This document shows, in pieces, positions 51,409-61,309 of a stretch of DNA of 64,000 bases (the first letter of the stretch is position 1; every line of letters starts with the position of its first letter). This DNA is from JABDKJ01 sp039028335 (GTDB lineage: Bacteria; Bacteroidota; Bacteroidia; Flavobacteriales_D; JABDKJ01), in NCBI GenBank assembly GCA_039028335.1, contig JBCCIF010000002.1, positions 1-64,000 on the forward strand, read 5' to 3'. Position numbers and translations under genes: made by a program. The notes beneath the pieces were generated by a model. The model worked only from the letters and a program-made list of their open reading frames with translations. It had not been told where the DNA came from and searched no databases.

Positions 51409-52260
51409 ATGTATAAATTAACTCGAATCCTAGTACTGCATTTTCTCATTCTTATCATTCCTATTCTTGGAATTAGTCAAGATACTGCGGAGAAGAATAA
51501 TGGCGAAAAAGTAATCATCGAAATGTCAGATGGCTCAAAGTATATTGGATATGTACAAAGTGTGAATGACAACCATTATGTTCTTAAGACTAAAAATGGT
51601 GATTTGAAAATTAGACGTGAATTCATTCGTTCTATTCATACAATTAATTATGATGGAAAATACATTTATGCAAATCAACACTACACGAGCTATTTCTTTT
51701 CACCTTCCTCAATTCCTTTAGAAAAAAAGAAGAGTTATTATCAAAATATTCTGGTCACACTAAATTCAGTCAACTACGGTTTGAGTAAAAAATTTTCAAT
51801 TGGGGGAGGACTAGATGTGTTGGCAACAATAGCCGCACGGCCAACCTGGTTTATCAATCCAAAAGTTGGGTTTGAAGTAGGTGATCAACTCTATACAGGT
51901 GCCTCAATAATAGTAGCAGGAGCTGATCAAAATATAGTAGGCATAAGTTTTGCATCTGCTACTTATGGATCAAAAGAATCGAATTTAAGCCTTGGTTTAG
52001 GTTATGGCTTTTCCGATGGTGAGTTAAGTAATTCTCCTTTATTTGTTGCGTCTGGAACTCACAGAATAAGCAACTCTATTGCTCTAATGAGCGAAAATTA
52101 TTTTTTCATTAATGGTTTCGAAGGGAACAATTATTTCGGGGTTCATGGAATACGAACAATTTCAAGAAATCACAATTTTGATTTTGGCTTGATTATAATT
52201 CCCTCTATTAGTTTTTTGATTCCTGCAATTCCAATGGTGGGATACGTTCGTTCATTTTGA
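51409..52260 (+). CDS. Exported protein: small beta domain plus outer-membrane barrel (second)
   Basis: 283 residues. Signal peptide ends near IPILGISQ. The beta domain VIIEMSDGSKYIGYVQSVND, KTKNGDLKIRREFIRSIHTI matches the layout of the previous protein, as does the barrel-like rest (YGLSKKFSIGGGLDVLATIA, NLSLGLGYGFSDGELSN). It ends in Phe (VGYVRSF). The two are probably divergent paralogs with different barrels. The stop is 12 nt from the convergent acs stop. Confidence 0.55.
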   Translation: MYKLTRILVLHFLILIIPILGISQDTAEKNNGEKVIIEMSDGSKYIGYVQSVNDNHYVLKTKNGDLKIRREFIRSIHTINYDGKYIYANQHYTSYFFSPSSIPLEKKKSYYQNILVTLNSVNYGLSKKFSIGGGLDVLATIAARPTWFINPKVGFEVGDQLYTGASIIVAGADQNIVGISFASATYGSKESNLSLGLGYGFSDGELSNSPLFVASGTHRISNSIALMSENYFFINGFEGNNYFGVHGIRTISRNHNFDFGLIIIPSISFLIPAIPMVGYVRSF

Positions 52261-52271
52261 TAAAAGCAATC

Positions 52272-54182
52272 CTATACACTGTGAATCGATTTCGCTCCAT
52301 TGATCAATTCTTCAACAACTTCAGGATTCAACAATGTCGAAACATCACCTAAAGATTCTGCATCGTCCGAAGCAATTTTCCTAAGTATCCTTCGCATGAT
52401 TTTCCCTGACCGGGTCTTTGGCAATCCTTCGGTAAATTGGATTGAGTCTGGTTTAGCTATTGGACCTATTTCTTTCGAAACAACATTCAATATTTCCTTT
52501 TTGAAATCATCATTCAGTTCTTTGCCTTGACTTATCACATAGGCATAAATTCCTTGACCTTTAATATCATGAGGAAACCCTACGACAGCTGATTCGATTA
52601 CATTGGGGTGTTCATTGATGGCATTCTCCACTTCTGCTGTTCCCATTCTGTGCCCAGAAACATTGATTACATCATCTACCCTTCCGATAACGCGTATACG
52701 ACCTTCTGCATCTCTTCGAGCTCCATCTCCAGTAAAGTACATATTCTCAAAGGCCGAAAAATAAACTTGCCGACATCGCTCATGATCTCCATAAGTTGTG
52801 CGTATCATAGATGGCCAAGGATGTTTGATACACAATAATCCCTCAACCTCATTTCCTTTGACCTCATTTCCCTCAGCATCAACCAAAATGGGCTGAATAC
52901 CGGGTAATGGGTATGAAGCATAAGTAGGTTTGGTATCCGTTATACCCGGGAGTGGTGTAATCATTATCCCTCCTGTCTCAGTTTGCCACCAGGTATCCAC
53001 AATTGGAGCTTTCCCTTTACCGATGTGTTTGTCATACCAATGCCATGCTTCTTCATTAATTGGTTCTCCAACCGAACCCAGAACTTTCAATGATGACAAA
53101 TCATAGCTCGATGGCCACTCATCACCCTTTGCCATAAGAGCTCTTATAGCAGTTGGTGCAGTGTAGAATTGATTAACCTTATGCTTCTCACATATCTGCC
53201 AAAATCGTCCTGGATTGGGATAAGTTGGAACCCCTTCAAACATCATGCTTGTAGCACCGGCCAACAAAGGGCCATAAATTATATAAGAATGCCCTGTAAT
53301 CCAACCAATATCTGCAGTACACCAATAGACATCACCATCTTTGTATTGAAATACATTTTTAAAACTGAAACAGGTATAGACCATATAACCTCCTACACTA
53401 TGCACAACACCTTTTGGTTTACCGGTTGAACCCGAAGTATATAAAATGAACAATAGATCTTCGCTATCCATTTCTTCAGGAGGGCACTGTTCGGATTGCC
53501 CAGCAATCATATCATGCCACCAGACATCAGTATCATCGGACCAATTGATAGCATCCCCTGTATTTCTTTGAACAACAACTTTTTCCACACTATTGCATCC
53601 TTTGTCCATGGCATCATCCACTACAGATTTAACAGGAATATTTTTAGTTCCCCGTCTATTGAAATCAGAACAAATAATAAGTTTCGCAGAGGCATCATCT
53701 ACTCTATCGGCCAATGCTTGTGCCGAAAATCCTGCAAATACAACGGAATGTACTGCACCTATTCTCGCACAGGCCAGAACCCCAATCGCCAATTCCAATA
53801 CCATGGGCATATAGAACACTACGCGATCTCCTTTCTCTATGCCTATGGCCTTTAGTCCATTTGCACACTTGCAAACTTCTGCATGCAAGTCTTTGTAGCT
53901 AACGTGCTTTGAAGGAGTATCAGGATCATTGGCCTCCCAAATGATGGCCGTTTGATCGCCACGTTCAGACAAATGTCGATCCAAACAGTTATAGGTAATA
54001 TTCGTCTTTCCTTCCAAAAACCATTTGACATCAGGGTCCTTGAAATTCCATTCACATACCTGTTTAAAGGGTTTAAACCAATGAAAAGTGTCAGCTTCTT
54101 TTTTCCAGAAATCAAAGGGGTTGCTCGTGGCTTCATCATAAAGCTCCTTATACTCCTTCAGGCTTGAGATTTGTGTTGTCAT
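52272..54182 (-). CDS. acs: Acetyl-CoA synthetase
   Basis: 636 residues, usual length. It makes acetyl-CoA from acetate, ATP and CoA via acetyl-AMP. The adenylation motif FILYTSGSTGKPKGVVHSVG, DTWWQTETGGIMITPL and YFTGDGARRDAEGRIRVIGR are intact, and the acetylatable Lys is in LPKTRSGKIMRRILRK. It lies between convergent and divergent unrelated genes. No promoter consensus is obvious in the 100 nt upstream. Confidence 0.97.
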   Translation of the reverse strand: MTTQISSLKEYKELYDEATSNPFDFWKKEADTFHWFKPFKQVCEWNFKDPDVKWFLEGKTNITYNCLDRHLSERGDQTAIIWEANDPDTPSKHVSYKDLHAEVCKCANGLKAIGIEKGDRVVFYMPMVLELAIGVLACARIGAVHSVVFAGFSAQALADRVDDASAKLIICSDFNRRGTKNIPVKSVVDDAMDKGCNSVEKVVVQRNTGDAINWSDDTDVWWHDMIAGQSEQCPPEEMDSEDLLFILYTSGSTGKPKGVVHSVGGYMVYTCFSFKNVFQYKDGDVYWCTADIGWITGHSYIIYGPLLAGATSMMFEGVPTYPNPGRFWQICEKHKVNQFYTAPTAIRALMAKGDEWPSSYDLSSLKVLGSVGEPINEEAWHWYDKHIGKGKAPIVDTWWQTETGGIMITPLPGITDTKPTYASYPLPGIQPILVDAEGNEVKGNEVEGLLCIKHPWPSMIRTTYGDHERCRQVYFSAFENMYFTGDGARRDAEGRIRVIGRVDDVINVSGHRMGTAEVENAINEHPNVIESAVVGFPHDIKGQGIYAYVISQGKELNDDFKKEILNVVSKEIGPIAKPDSIQFTEGLPKTRSGKIMRRILRKIASDDAESLGDVSTLLNPEVVEELINGAKSIHSV

Positions 54183-54289
54183 TATTGTTTAAATAAAAGA
54201 ATTCGCTCAGCATTTACATCATATTGTTGGCGAATTACAATTCACATTCAAAATTTGGTCTTCTAAATTAAAATTAAAACCTTTCATAA

Positions 54290-54916
54290 ATGATTCCTTC
54301 ATTCATCCATCTCAATAAGCATCAATTTAAACTACGCTCATTTCTAATTCTTATTTTTTGTGTTGCCATCTACCCGATTGATTCGCAAATTATAGAAGGA
54401 CAGAATTTCTGTGATGGAAATAAAAAAGGGGCATATTTCCCGCTGAATATCAAAGAGAAGTTCATTATTTGGGGAGACACTTATTATGTTGAAACACATA
54501 TGGGGAGTGAATCAATGAATGGAAAAAACTATGAAATTTTCAAGCAAGAATGGGAAAGTGGAGATATTGGAATATTGCATTTAAGAAACAAAAATGGCAT
54601 TACGTATCAATTCGAGGATTGCACCAATATGGAGAGCATACGGTTAAATACAAAATTCAAAAAAAGTCATTCTTGGGAGAGGAAATGCGAGAATTGGAAA
54701 TACCGCATTGTCTCTAAAAAAGGAAAGCTAAAAACACCCCTTTGCAAATACAATAAACTTATCGTTATTGAAGCACTGATAGAAGGAACCCGATTTCACT
54801 ATTATTATCTAAAGGGATTGGGCTATATCGGAGCTACAGTCAATGGAGAACTGATTTCTTTTTTGGCCCCTATTCATCCGAGTAAGCTGAAAAAAGAACG
54901 ATATAAAAGAAGTTAA
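54290..54916 (+). CDS. Hypothetical exported protein
   Basis: 208 residues. Signal peptide SFLILIFCVAIYPIDSQ after a longish basic N-terminus. A beta-rich mature domain with four Cys (NFCDGNKKGAYFPLNIKEKF, FEDCTNMESI, RKCENWKYRI, PLCKYNKL) that could form two disulfides. Basic C-terminus. No known family. The following small ABM-like gene begins 5 nt later, so they are cotranscribed. Confidence 0.5.
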   Translation: MIPSFIHLNKHQFKLRSFLILIFCVAIYPIDSQIIEGQNFCDGNKKGAYFPLNIKEKFIIWGDTYYVETHMGSESMNGKNYEIFKQEWESGDIGILHLRNKNGITYQFEDCTNMESIRLNTKFKKSHSWERKCENWKYRIVSKKGKLKTPLCKYNKLIVIEALIEGTRFHYYYLKGLGYIGATVNGELISFLAPIHPSKLKKERYKRS

Positions 54917-54920
54917 GATT

Positions 54921-55226
54921 ATGTATAAAGATATCATCACTTATGAGCTGGCAGAAGGAATTGATGAAGACCACGTGAAAAAAGTGGGTACCCGAATACT
55001 TGAAGAATGGATGCAAAAGCTACCTGGTTTTATTTCTTGGGAATTGAATCGTTCATCAGAAGGGAAATATGTTGACATTGTCACCTGGGAATCGAAAGAG
55101 GCAGCATTGAATGCTCAAAAAGAAATGACGAATATCCCAAATATGGGAGAGTGGTACTCTTGTTATGATAAAGAAAGTATTTCTTCAATTAATATAGAAC
55201 TAATAACACTTTTCAAAATCGATTGA
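54921..55226 (+). CDS. ABM-like (dimeric alpha/beta barrel) small protein
   Basis: 101 residues. TYELAEGIDEDHVKKVGTRI, then WMQKLPGFISWELNRSSEGK, VDIVTWESKEAALNAQKEMT: strand, helix, 'LPGF' turn, strand, W-x-x-x-E-x-A helix, as in ABM-domain proteins. It belongs to the same fold as 1057-1371. The catalytic state is unclear. Confidence 0.6.
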   Translation: MYKDIITYELAEGIDEDHVKKVGTRILEEWMQKLPGFISWELNRSSEGKYVDIVTWESKEAALNAQKEMTNIPNMGEWYSCYDKESISSINIELITLFKID

Positions 55227-55264
55227 CTTAAGTACATATTTGAAAAATTTAATTGCTTCCTTCA

Positions 55265-56836
55265 ATGATAAAAAAGACATCTTACATCACCTTTGCAAGT
55301 ACTTTTATTATTTCTCTATTTATCTTGGGAAATAACTTAAGCGGTCAAACCTCTGAATTCACCTTTTTCTCAAAATCTGAAGAGGAATTTTTTGAAAACA
55401 AAAAGGAAAATTTGTTTGATTATTACTACACTATTGGTAATGAAAAGACCACCAAATCTCAGCTTTCGAAGTTCAAGTCCGACTTCGAATCTTTTACTCG
55501 AGAATTGAATGGTAAGATTCATAAACTAAAACACAAGAAAAAAATTCAAATCTTATACAAGGAAATACACGATAAGTATTTCCAGCTGTATTCAGAAGAC
55601 GTTTTGTTTTACGATATTTTTCTTCAAAAAAAATACAATTGTCTGACAGCCACTGCTTTGTATTCGCTTGCATGTCAAATAATGGATATTCCATTTGAGA
55701 TTAGGCAAGAACCTACACATGTTTATTTGATCGCCTACCCAGAAAGTGATCGGATAATTATGGAGACTACCTTACCTTCTCAAGGATTATACTTGATCAA
55801 AGATAAGCATCTCGAGATGTATAAACGAATGATGGTCGAAAACAAGTATATAACTCATGAAGAAGCATCTAGTCCCGATTTCTATGAAAGGTATTTCTTG
55901 AATGACAAATCAGCCTCAACAATTGATCTGATCGGTTTTCTTTATCACAATAGTTCTATTCTCTTTACTGAATCTGAAGACTTTGAAAGAGCTTTTCACC
56001 AAGCTGAGAAGGCCAATTCCATATTAGATACTGAATTATCAATGATTCATATGACTAGTTTGCTATCACGAATAATTGTTCTTGAAAAAGATAATCTCAG
56101 CATTCAGAAATTCTGCCACTTCATTTCAAAGTTGGAAAATCTCACAGGTCCAGGTGAAGCATTAATTGATGAATTACCTACCTGGTATAGTATAAAAGCT
56201 GATAAATTGATACGCGAGAACAAGGACTTCAATCTATTTCAATCGTTCAGTAATTGTGTGCTTGAAAAAGTTGAAAAAGAAGAATTGAAATTCAAGATTC
56301 AAGAAGAATATGACATCATTTTAGGATTTCATCACTATCAAAACGAAAATTTTGAGAAAGCGTTTCATTTGACTGCAAAGTATCATGAATCCGAATCCTT
56401 TGCGGAGAGAAAATTAGAATTTGCCCAATCTTGTTTTATGAATTTTGTTAGCAATATTACATACACTGATCAAAGTCTAGACACCATTGCTAAGTATGAA
56501 AATATATACCCATTTCTCAAGAACATCCCTTCTTTAAATAGCTACAAAACGTGGGCGCTTATGAAACTCGCAGCAGATGCTTTTGACGAAAATCATGGAA
56601 CAAAAGGATCAAATTGGATCTCGTCTTTTGAACAGAGTTTTGACCCTGATGAAAATTTGCACGAAAAAAAATACATTTCGTGGGGTTATTCTGCAGCCGC
56701 TTTTTATGCCCTTAGAAAAGGAAAATTGATTGAAGCCAGAAATAGGCTTAACAAAGGATTGAAATATGACCCCTATAACTCGATCCTTACCAAGCAATTA
56801 AATGAATTATATCGAATATATCCTCATTTAAAATAA
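55265..56836 (+). CDS. Exported transglutaminase-like/TPR protein
   Basis: 523 residues from the ATG at 55265 (a TTG at 55253 precedes it). Signal peptide ends near ILGNNLSGQ. The segment YNCLTATALYSLACQIMDIP, with PTHVYLIAYPESDRIIMETT, has the Cys...His...Glu/Thr order of SirB1/transglutaminase-like domains. The C-terminal half is helical TPR-like (FERAFHQAEKANSILDTELS, ALRKGKLIEARNRLNKGLKY). It may scaffold or process envelope proteins; this is an inference. The stop overlaps the nudix gene's stop by 13 nt. Confidence 0.6.
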   Translation: MIKKTSYITFASTFIISLFILGNNLSGQTSEFTFFSKSEEEFFENKKENLFDYYYTIGNEKTTKSQLSKFKSDFESFTRELNGKIHKLKHKKKIQILYKEIHDKYFQLYSEDVLFYDIFLQKKYNCLTATALYSLACQIMDIPFEIRQEPTHVYLIAYPESDRIIMETTLPSQGLYLIKDKHLEMYKRMMVENKYITHEEASSPDFYERYFLNDKSASTIDLIGFLYHNSSILFTESEDFERAFHQAEKANSILDTELSMIHMTSLLSRIIVLEKDNLSIQKFCHFISKLENLTGPGEALIDELPTWYSIKADKLIRENKDFNLFQSFSNCVLEKVEKEELKFKIQEEYDIILGFHHYQNENFEKAFHLTAKYHESESFAERKLEFAQSCFMNFVSNITYTDQSLDTIAKYENIYPFLKNIPSLNSYKTWALMKLAADAFDENHGTKGSNWISSFEQSFDPDENLHEKKYISWGYSAAAFYALRKGKLIEARNRLNKGLKYDPYNSILTKQLNELYRIYPHLK

Positions 56837-57222
56837 GAACCAATTCTGCGTACAACTTCTTGATCTATTGGAAAAGTAACATCTTCCACTTCCAAATCCG
56901 AGAGTGCCCTCCAAAAGAAGCTTTCATTCGGAAGTACCGTTCCAAATCCTTTTATCTCGAAATAAATACTGATGACCTGACTATCATCAAAAACCGAAGG
57001 AACATAGAATTCGGTTGTATAGAAATGCCCCAGGTCTTCGATTTCCCAATCTAACTCCTCTTTGAATTCTCGTTTTAAGCATTCTATAGGCCCCTCTCCC
57101 ATTTCTAGTCCTCCCCCAGGAAATTTTGTGAACTTAACTCCTTGGTATTCTTCGTTCACCAAAAGAATTTCGCGCTTTTCATTCACACAAATCCCATAAA
57201 CGCGAACATTAAAATTCTTCAT
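56824..57222 (-). CDS. NUDIX hydrolase
   Basis: 132 residues. Nudix box GGGLEMGEGPIECLKREFKE, with EEL following in place of the final EE-x-G, in the usual place. It cleaves nucleoside diphosphates linked to other groups; substrate not determined. It overlaps the start of mnmD by 4 nt (ATGA), so the two are translationally coupled. Confidence 0.85.
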   Translation of the reverse strand: MKNFNVRVYGICVNEKREILLVNEEYQGVKFTKFPGGGLEMGEGPIECLKREFKEELDWEIEDLGHFYTTEFYVPSVFDDSQVISIYFEIKGFGTVLPNESFFWRALSDLEVEDVTFPIDQEVVRRIGSYFK

Positions 57223-57893
57223 ATTTTCTTCGCTCTAAGCATTTCTCTCTTTCCTGGTGGGCCAGGTAATCGCTCAACCTCAAACCCACAGTCTTGCATT
57301 GTTCTTCTCACTTCACCCTTTGCACAATACGTCACTAAAATCCCGTCTTTTGCCATCAATTCGTGACATTTTTGGAAGATATCTTCCTTCCACATTTCAG
57401 GTTGAGGCCGAGGAGCAAAAGCATCAAAATAAATGAGATCGAAGAGTAAATCTGGCTCATATTCTTGAATGGTCTCTTGCACCTTAATTAATCGGAATCC
57501 TTTTAATATTTCAATCCAAGCATTCCAATCGGCTTGATGAATTGCCTTATAAAGTTGTTCATTTTGAATCCCAATTTGTTTAATGTAATTGAGAGAATTG
57601 AGGAGTTTATCTTGAACAGGAAATGGTTCCAATGCCACATAGTCGAGTTTTAGCTTTCCTCTATTGAACCCTGTAAGTAGTGCATTTAACCCTGTGCCAA
57701 AACCAATTTCTAATAAGCTAATTATCCCTTTCGCATTCAGCATTGGCTTTAGGCCCATTTCAATAAAAACATGCAAAGATTCCTGAATTGAACCATGTTT
57801 GGAATGGTAATGCTCATCTAAACTCTCATTATAGAGTGTATGTGAACCGTCTGCTGTTTCAATAATGCGAATATTTTCATACGGTTTTTGCAT
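57219..57893 (-). CDS. mnmD: tRNA (mnm5s2U34)-methyltransferase MnmD
   Basis: 224 residues. The motif DLIYFDAFAPRPQPEMWKED and the SAM-binding SLLEIGFGTGLNALLTGF, plus GILVTYCAKGEVRRTMQDCG, identify the MnmD (YfcK C-terminal-like) family. It methylates the wobble uridine side chain in tRNA. In Enterobacteria it is fused with MnmC1; here it is stand-alone, as in other Bacteroidota. Coupled with the nudix gene downstream. Confidence 0.85.
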   Translation of the reverse strand: MQKPYENIRIIETADGSHTLYNESLDEHYHSKHGSIQESLHVFIEMGLKPMLNAKGIISLLEIGFGTGLNALLTGFNRGKLKLDYVALEPFPVQDKLLNSLNYIKQIGIQNEQLYKAIHQADWNAWIEILKGFRLIKVQETIQEYEPDLLFDLIYFDAFAPRPQPEMWKEDIFQKCHELMAKDGILVTYCAKGEVRRTMQDCGFEVERLPGPPGKREMLRAKKI

Positions 57894-57963
57894 GTCTTTA
57901 AAAGTAACAGAATAAAGGGATTAACGTAATTGAATATAGGTTCAAATTGATCAAATTTGTAGT

Positions 57964-60900
57964 ATGACAAAAATAAATACCCTTATCATAGTTTTTCTGG
58001 TCAGCGTTGTTTCTTTGAATGCCCAAAATAAACCTCTTGATTGGCAAGAAGCGATGATTGAAAGAAGTGTTTCATTCGAAGAAATTCAGGAATCATTCAA
58101 TGCTGCATGGGAAGGAAAATCCTATGAAAAAGGCAAAGGGTATAAACAATTCAAGCGATGGGAATACATCAACCGTTCTCGGCTTATAGATGGCAATCAT
58201 CCACCAGCAGATATTGCTTGGAAAGAAATTAAAAAATTGGGCCTAAATAAGGCTAATTCGCAATTAAAAAATTTAGGCTCTTGGACGAGTATCGGACCGA
58301 CAAATGTGTTTCCAACAGACAATGCAGGCGCTCCTGGTTTAGGGCGTGTGAATGTGATCGCGGTTTCACCCTCTGACCCCAATACAATTTTCATCGGTGC
58401 TCCTGCAGGAGGATTATGGAAAACGGAAAATGCCGGAAATTCCTGGACCCCGCTAACGGATAACCTGATGAGTATCGGAATATCGGGAATCGCAATAGAT
58501 CCAAATAATGAAGACATCATTTACATAGGAACAGGGGATGGCGATGGCAGCGACACCTATTCAATAGGCGTTTTAAAATCTTTAGATGGAGGTCAAAGCT
58601 GGAATGAAACTGGATTAACGTTCAACACCTCTCAGAGTAGAACCTTTAATGAATTGATTTTTGATCCAGAAGACTCAGACATACTCTATGCCGCTACGAG
58701 CAATGGTTTGTACAAAACCATAGATGCGGGCGATAATTGGGTCAATTTGTTAAGTGGAAATATCGAAGATGTTGCAATTCACCCGCTCGATAATCAAATC
58801 ATCTATGCCTGCACGGATGAATTTTTTAAATCAATTAATGCAGGAGAGAGTTTCGAAGAAATTGAGCAAGGACTCCCCTCTTCCTTTAACGTGAGGAGAT
58901 TTAAAATGGCTTTGAGTCCAGATGAACCGGATTATGTCTATTTGGTGGCTGGTGATCAATCTGATGATGGATTCTTAGGATTGTATCGTTCAACTGATAC
59001 AGGAGAATCGTTTGACTTGCGCTCTAATAGCCCAAATATTTTGCACTGGAGCCAAAGTGGAAATGGCGATGGTGGCCAATCATGGTACGATCTCGCTATT
59101 GCGGCAGATCCTGATGATGCCGATCGCATTTTTGTTGGAGGAGTGAATGTTTGGTCTTCAGATGACGGAGGAGTCAATTGGGATATATCATCGCATTGGG
59201 TTTTTCCAAACTCGATTGGATATACGCATGCGGATATCCATTTTCTTTCTTTTGAAAACGGAATTATTTATTGCGGAAGTGATGGAGGAATTTATCGCTC
59301 AGAAAATGACGGGAATACTTGGAATGATTTAAGTGATGGCTTAGGTATTACTCAATTTTATCGCATTGGTGTATCTGAAACTAATCCAGATCTCATCCTG
59401 GGCGGCACACAAGACAATGGTACTTTTCTTTTCAAAGAAGGCAATTGGTTCAATGTCTTAGGGGCAGATGGCATGGAGTGCCTTATTTACCCGAATGATG
59501 AAGATCGCATGATAGGTTCTATCTATTTTGGATCGCTATCCAGAAGTTTGAATGGCGCGGATTCATGGAATGCCTTTTCAGACGGAGTTGACGAAAACGG
59601 AGCTTGGGTGACCCCTTTTGAAATTGACCCGCAAAATCCCAACAATGTTTTTGCGGCATATGATAATGTGTGGAAACATGAAAACGGATTTTGGACGCAA
59701 ATATCTGAGTTTGGAAGTAGCGATTTCTTTGCACTGCGCGTTGCTCCTTCAAACAGTGATTATATCTATGCTGCCAAGAGTTCAGCTCTTTTTAGAACCA
59801 CAGATGGTGGTGAAAATTGGGAAAATATTACCGTAGGCCTTCCTGGTGTAGGTGTAGAATATATTGAAGTCGATCCAGATAATCCAGATAGAGTTTATAC
59901 TGTCCATGGCGGATTCTCTTCAGGTGAAAAGGTTTTTATGTCCGAAGATGGTGGCCAGACTTGGCAGAACATTTCATATAATTTACCGAATGTACCCGTA
60001 AATTGTATTGAGTTTCAAAACGGATCTGATGGCGGAATTTATATTGGAACAGACATTGGAATATTTTACACAGACAACGCTTTGGTTAATTGGACTCCAT
60101 TCATGAATGGATTACCAAATACCGTAATTAGAGAATTAGAAATTCACGATCAGAGTCAAAAAATAAGAGCAGCCACGTTTGGCAGGGGAATTTGGGAATC
60201 TAGCCTTTATCAAGGTTTCACAGAGGTCCCAACAGCTGACTTTGAGTCGAATAGATTTGTAATATGCGCAGGAGAAAGTATTGATTTTACCGATATTTCC
60301 ATTGGAAATGATGGAGGTTGGGACTGGGAATTTGAAGGAGGTTCTCCTTCAATATCCGAGGATCAAAACCCTACCATAACTTATAATACTCCAGGCAGTT
60401 ATCAGGTTACGCTAACAGTTGACAATGCTAACGGAAGTGGAACAGAAATAAAAACCGCATTTATTCATGTTTTAGAGAATGAAGGACTTCCTTCTCCATT
60501 TGCAGAGCCTTTTGAAAACGTGCAAATACCTGGAGATTGGTTTGTTAACAATCCGGATGGTCAAGTGACTTGGGAAATTTCCTCATCTTCTGGAAACATT
60601 GGTTTAGGATCAGCTTACATCAACAATATCACTAATACAGAAGGGCAAACAGATGAATTACAATCCCCTACGATTGATCTTTCTTCAGCCACTGATGCAG
60701 TATTGAGTTTTTATGTGGCGTATAGCAAGAAGGGTGAAAGTGACGATGACCGTTTACGTGTATATGTCTCTAAAGATTGTGGAGAGAATTGGTCTTTGCG
60801 GAAAACAATAACTGCCAATGGCGATCTTGAAACAGGTGCACCTCAAGTAGCTCCGTTCGCACCAGAAGCAGATCAATGGAATTTTATTGAAGTCACAAAT

Positions 60901-61284
60901 ATTCTAGAAAGTTTCTATGTAGAGAACTTCCGAATGATGTTTAGATGGGAATCTGGAGGAGGAAACAATATTTATCTTGATGACATCAATTTAATTGGGA
61001 CGGTTTCGAACAATGACATTTCCATCGACAGAATACAATTGCAGCTCTTTCCGAACCCTAGCGAAGGTCAAAGCACCTTGGCCTTCTCGATTGGAGAAGC
61101 AGCTAATGCCACAATTTATATTACGGACTTGAATGGGAAGAAAGTGGCTTCCTTATATGCCGGGAATCTAAATGCAGGCCAACAGAGTTTAAATTTTGAT
61201 AGCCCTGAACTGGCCAATGGAACTTATTTAATAGTTATCGAATTGAACGATCAATTATTCTCTAAAAAATGGGTAAAAAAGTGA
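57964..61284 (+). CDS. Large T9SS-secreted beta-propeller protein (VPS10/sialidase-like)
   Basis: 1106 residues, signal peptide ending SVVSLNAQ. About residues 100-742 form Asp-box/VPS10-type propeller repeats (GGLWKTENAGNSWTPL, SLDGGQSWNE, DDGGVNWDISSHW, RTTDGGENWENI). A PKD domain follows (about 756-834, PTADFESNRF to GSYQVTLTVDNA), then a jelly-roll domain (about 840-1014, ATDAVLSFYVAYSKKGESDD). The last 85 residues are a type A T9SS sorting domain (LFPNPSEGQSTLAFSIG, NGTYLIVIELNDQLF). It is exported through the T9SS and probably attached to the surface. Ligand or substrate unknown. Confidence 0.9.
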   Translation: MTKINTLIIVFLVSVVSLNAQNKPLDWQEAMIERSVSFEEIQESFNAAWEGKSYEKGKGYKQFKRWEYINRSRLIDGNHPPADIAWKEIKKLGLNKANSQLKNLGSWTSIGPTNVFPTDNAGAPGLGRVNVIAVSPSDPNTIFIGAPAGGLWKTENAGNSWTPLTDNLMSIGISGIAIDPNNEDIIYIGTGDGDGSDTYSIGVLKSLDGGQSWNETGLTFNTSQSRTFNELIFDPEDSDILYAATSNGLYKTIDAGDNWVNLLSGNIEDVAIHPLDNQIIYACTDEFFKSINAGESFEEIEQGLPSSFNVRRFKMALSPDEPDYVYLVAGDQSDDGFLGLYRSTDTGESFDLRSNSPNILHWSQSGNGDGGQSWYDLAIAADPDDADRIFVGGVNVWSSDDGGVNWDISSHWVFPNSIGYTHADIHFLSFENGIIYCGSDGGIYRSENDGNTWNDLSDGLGITQFYRIGVSETNPDLILGGTQDNGTFLFKEGNWFNVLGADGMECLIYPNDEDRMIGSIYFGSLSRSLNGADSWNAFSDGVDENGAWVTPFEIDPQNPNNVFAAYDNVWKHENGFWTQISEFGSSDFFALRVAPSNSDYIYAAKSSALFRTTDGGENWENITVGLPGVGVEYIEVDPDNPDRVYTVHGGFSSGEKVFMSEDGGQTWQNISYNLPNVPVNCIEFQNGSDGGIYIGTDIGIFYTDNALVNWTPFMNGLPNTVIRELEIHDQSQKIRAATFGRGIWESSLYQGFTEVPTADFESNRFVICAGESIDFTDISIGNDGGWDWEFEGGSPSISEDQNPTITYNTPGSYQVTLTVDNANGSGTEIKTAFIHVLENEGLPSPFAEPFENVQIPGDWFVNNPDGQVTWEISSSSGNIGLGSAYINNITNTEGQTDELQSPTIDLSSATDAVLSFYVAYSKKGESDDDRLRVYVSKDCGENWSLRKTITANGDLETGAPQVAPFAPEADQWNFIEVTNILESFYVENFRMMFRWESGGGNNIYLDDINLIGTVSNNDISIDRIQLQLFPNPSEGQSTLAFSIGEAANATIYITDLNGKKVASLYAGNLNAGQQSLNFDSPELANGTYLIVIELNDQLFSKKWVKK

Positions 61285-61309
61285 TACAAATAGGCTAGAG
61301 AGATTTAAA

